Positions 63,003 to 64,000 of a stretch of DNA of 64,000 nucleotides are shown here, one piece after another (position 1 is the first letter of the stretch; each line of letters begins with the position of its first letter). A program made the translations under genes and the position numbers. Under the pieces are notes generated by a model. That model did no database searches. It saw only the letters and a list, made by a program, of their open reading frames with translations, and was not told the DNA's origin. Source of the stretch: Gemmatimonadota bacterium (GTDB taxonomy: Bacteria > Gemmatimonadota > Gemmatimonadetes > Gemmatimonadales > Gemmatimonadaceae); the NCBI GenBank assembly GCA_027622655.1, contig JAQBYI010000011.1, forward strand, positions 1 through 64,000, given 5' to 3'.

Positions 63003-64000
63003 CTACACGATGTGCAACACTCCGCTCGACCGCCGGTTCCCCATCGGCCGCGGTGCCGTGGATAGCGCGTCTGCCACGATGCGGGCCTGCTCCTCGTTGT
63101 GCACCGCCGTATACCCCTCGGCCGGGCTCGCCCGCTCGGGACGGCCGGAATAACGGATCATCACGACATTCCCCACCGTGGCCCGCAGGCGCGGCGCCAC
63201 CCACGTCCACGCGCCCTGATTCTTCGGTTCTTCCTGGCACCACACCACTTCGCGCAACGCCGTGTAGCCGTCGAGTAGCCACGTGAGATCAGCATGCGGC
63301 CACGGGAAAAGTTCTTCCACGCGCACCACGGCCACGTCGGGCGGTGTCTCCGTCGCCACCAGATCGTAATAGACCTTGCCACTGCACAAAACGAGTCGCG
63401 TCACCTTGTCGCGCTTGGCAGTGCCATCCGGATCATCAATGACAGGATGGAAAGCACCTTCGCTCAGATCCGTCACTTTGCACATCGCCTGCTGCAACCG
63501 TAGCAGTGACTTCGGCTGCATCAGCACCAGCGGCCGCCGCGACCGCATCAGCGCCTGACGACGCAAAACGTGGAAGTACTGCGCCGGCGTGCTGGGATAG
63601 GCGATGCGCATGTTGCCTTCGGCGGCGAGCTGAAGAAATCGCTCAAGCCGTGCACTGGAATGCTCGGGGCCCTGCCCTTCACATCCGTGCGGCAGAAGGA
63701 GTACGAGCCCGGAATCTTGTGCCCACTTGGCGCGATCGGACGCAATGAACTGGTCGATGATAGGCTGCGCTACGTTCACGAAATCACCGAACTGTGCTTC
63801 CCAGAGGGTAAGCGTGTCGGTGGCCGTAACGCTGAATCCGTACTCGAAACCGAGTACAGCGGTCTCGGAAAGCGGCGAGTTGTAGACCTCGAACGCCGAT
63901 GCGGTGCCGGCAATGTGTTGCAATGGCGTCCAGCTCTGGCCGGTTTTCACGTCGCGCAACACGGAGTGCCGGTGCGAGAACGTGCCACGTTCCGCATCCT
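63003..64000 (-). CDS. sucA: 2-oxoglutarate dehydrogenase E1 component, C-terminal part
   Basis: The frame continues past the right edge; its N-terminal two thirds are outside the window. The visible 331 residues match the transketolase-like C-terminal region of OdhA/SucA: GTFSHRHSVL, ETAVLGFEYGFSVT, LLPHGCEGQGPEHSSARLER, KSLLR and VWCQEEPKNQGAW. E1 decarboxylates 2-oxoglutarate with thiamine diphosphate in the TCA cycle. SucB would lie outside the window or elsewhere, since the next gene on this strand is a small lipoprotein. Confidence 0.95.
   Translation of the reverse strand, partial: DAERGTFSHRHSVLRDVKTGQSWTPLQHIAGTASAFEVYNSPLSETAVLGFEYGFSVTATDTLTLWEAQFGDFVNVAQPIIDQFIASDRAKWAQDSGLVLLLPHGCEGQGPEHSSARLERFLQLAAEGNMRIAYPSTPAQYFHVLRRQALMRSRRPLVLMQPKSLLRLQQAMCKVTDLSEGAFHPVIDDPDGTAKRDKVTRLVLCSGKVYYDLVATETPPDVAVVRVEELFPWPHADLTWLLDGYTALREVVWCQEEPKNQGAWTWVAPRLRATVGNVVMIRYSGRPERASPAEGYTAVHNEEQARIVADALSTAPRPMGNRRSSGVLHIV

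Overview
This is a high-GC bacterial chromosome segment with no rRNA gene and no phage structural genes. The gene repertoire suggests Gemmatimonadota or a close relative. This is inference from family content: paired active and inactive M16 peptidases (twice), a Gly-rich S9 peptidase, a Ser/Thr kinase next to a TolB-like propeller, an ADOP-type MacB/FtsX permease, DUF2277 and a Ycf46-like AAA+ protein. Many genes start with GTG, TTG or short ATGA/GTGA overlaps.

Layout. 0-9.5 kb: tail of a PQQ-type propeller with its terminator, an exported M24 aminopeptidase, a Tat-signal aminotransferase, a YVTN propeller, an osmoprotectant-type ABC transporter (fused permease and binding protein plus ATPase) and the first M16 pair. 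9.5-13.6 kb: a scar holding a beheaded ADOP permease, a Uma2 tail, an intact IS30-family element, a patatin gene without its nucleophile half and a response-regulator tail. 13.6-27.8 kb: S9 peptidase, kinase and TolB-like lipoprotein (both frameshifted), a broken DUF1579-like gene, the second M16 pair, an ADOP permease and a frameshifted sulfatase. 27.8-36 kb: a divergent, MarR-controlled aromatic acyl-CoA cluster whose content matches the aerobic 2-aminobenzoyl-CoA route (ligase, flavin monooxygenase/reductase fusion, SDR, enoyl-CoA hydratase, acyl-CoA dehydrogenase, thioesterase, RidA). 36-47.7 kb: a formylglycine-generating-enzyme-like lipoprotein, a TPR protein, a T2SS-F protein, a Ycf46-like AAA+ protein, a second sulfatase, a decayed SGNH hydrolase, a tRNA-like fold, a PEP-mutase-family protein and a PLP decarboxylase. 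47.7-52.1 kb: a decay zone with truncated MpaB-like and cyclase-ATPase genes and two genes interrupted by UGA. 52-64 kb: glycosyltransferase, TonB-like protein, metallo-beta-lactamase-fold protein, PH-domain protein, an operon of a 32-aa membrane peptide, sodium:solute symporter, TerC and DUF1569, then a PIG-L deacetylase, DUF2277, a small lipoprotein and the C-terminal part of sucA.

Two themes stand out. First, the aromatic CoA cluster is intact and its genes are tightly coupled. Second, the window holds an unusual number of broken genes: three single-base frameshifts, four internal UGA codons, a 7-bp duplication and several truncations. Some lesions (truncations, the 7-bp duplication, the IS30 scar) are hard to explain as base-calling errors; the homopolymer indels could be. 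The window is also rich in in-frame tandem repeats that vary signal peptides and tails of exported or membrane proteins.
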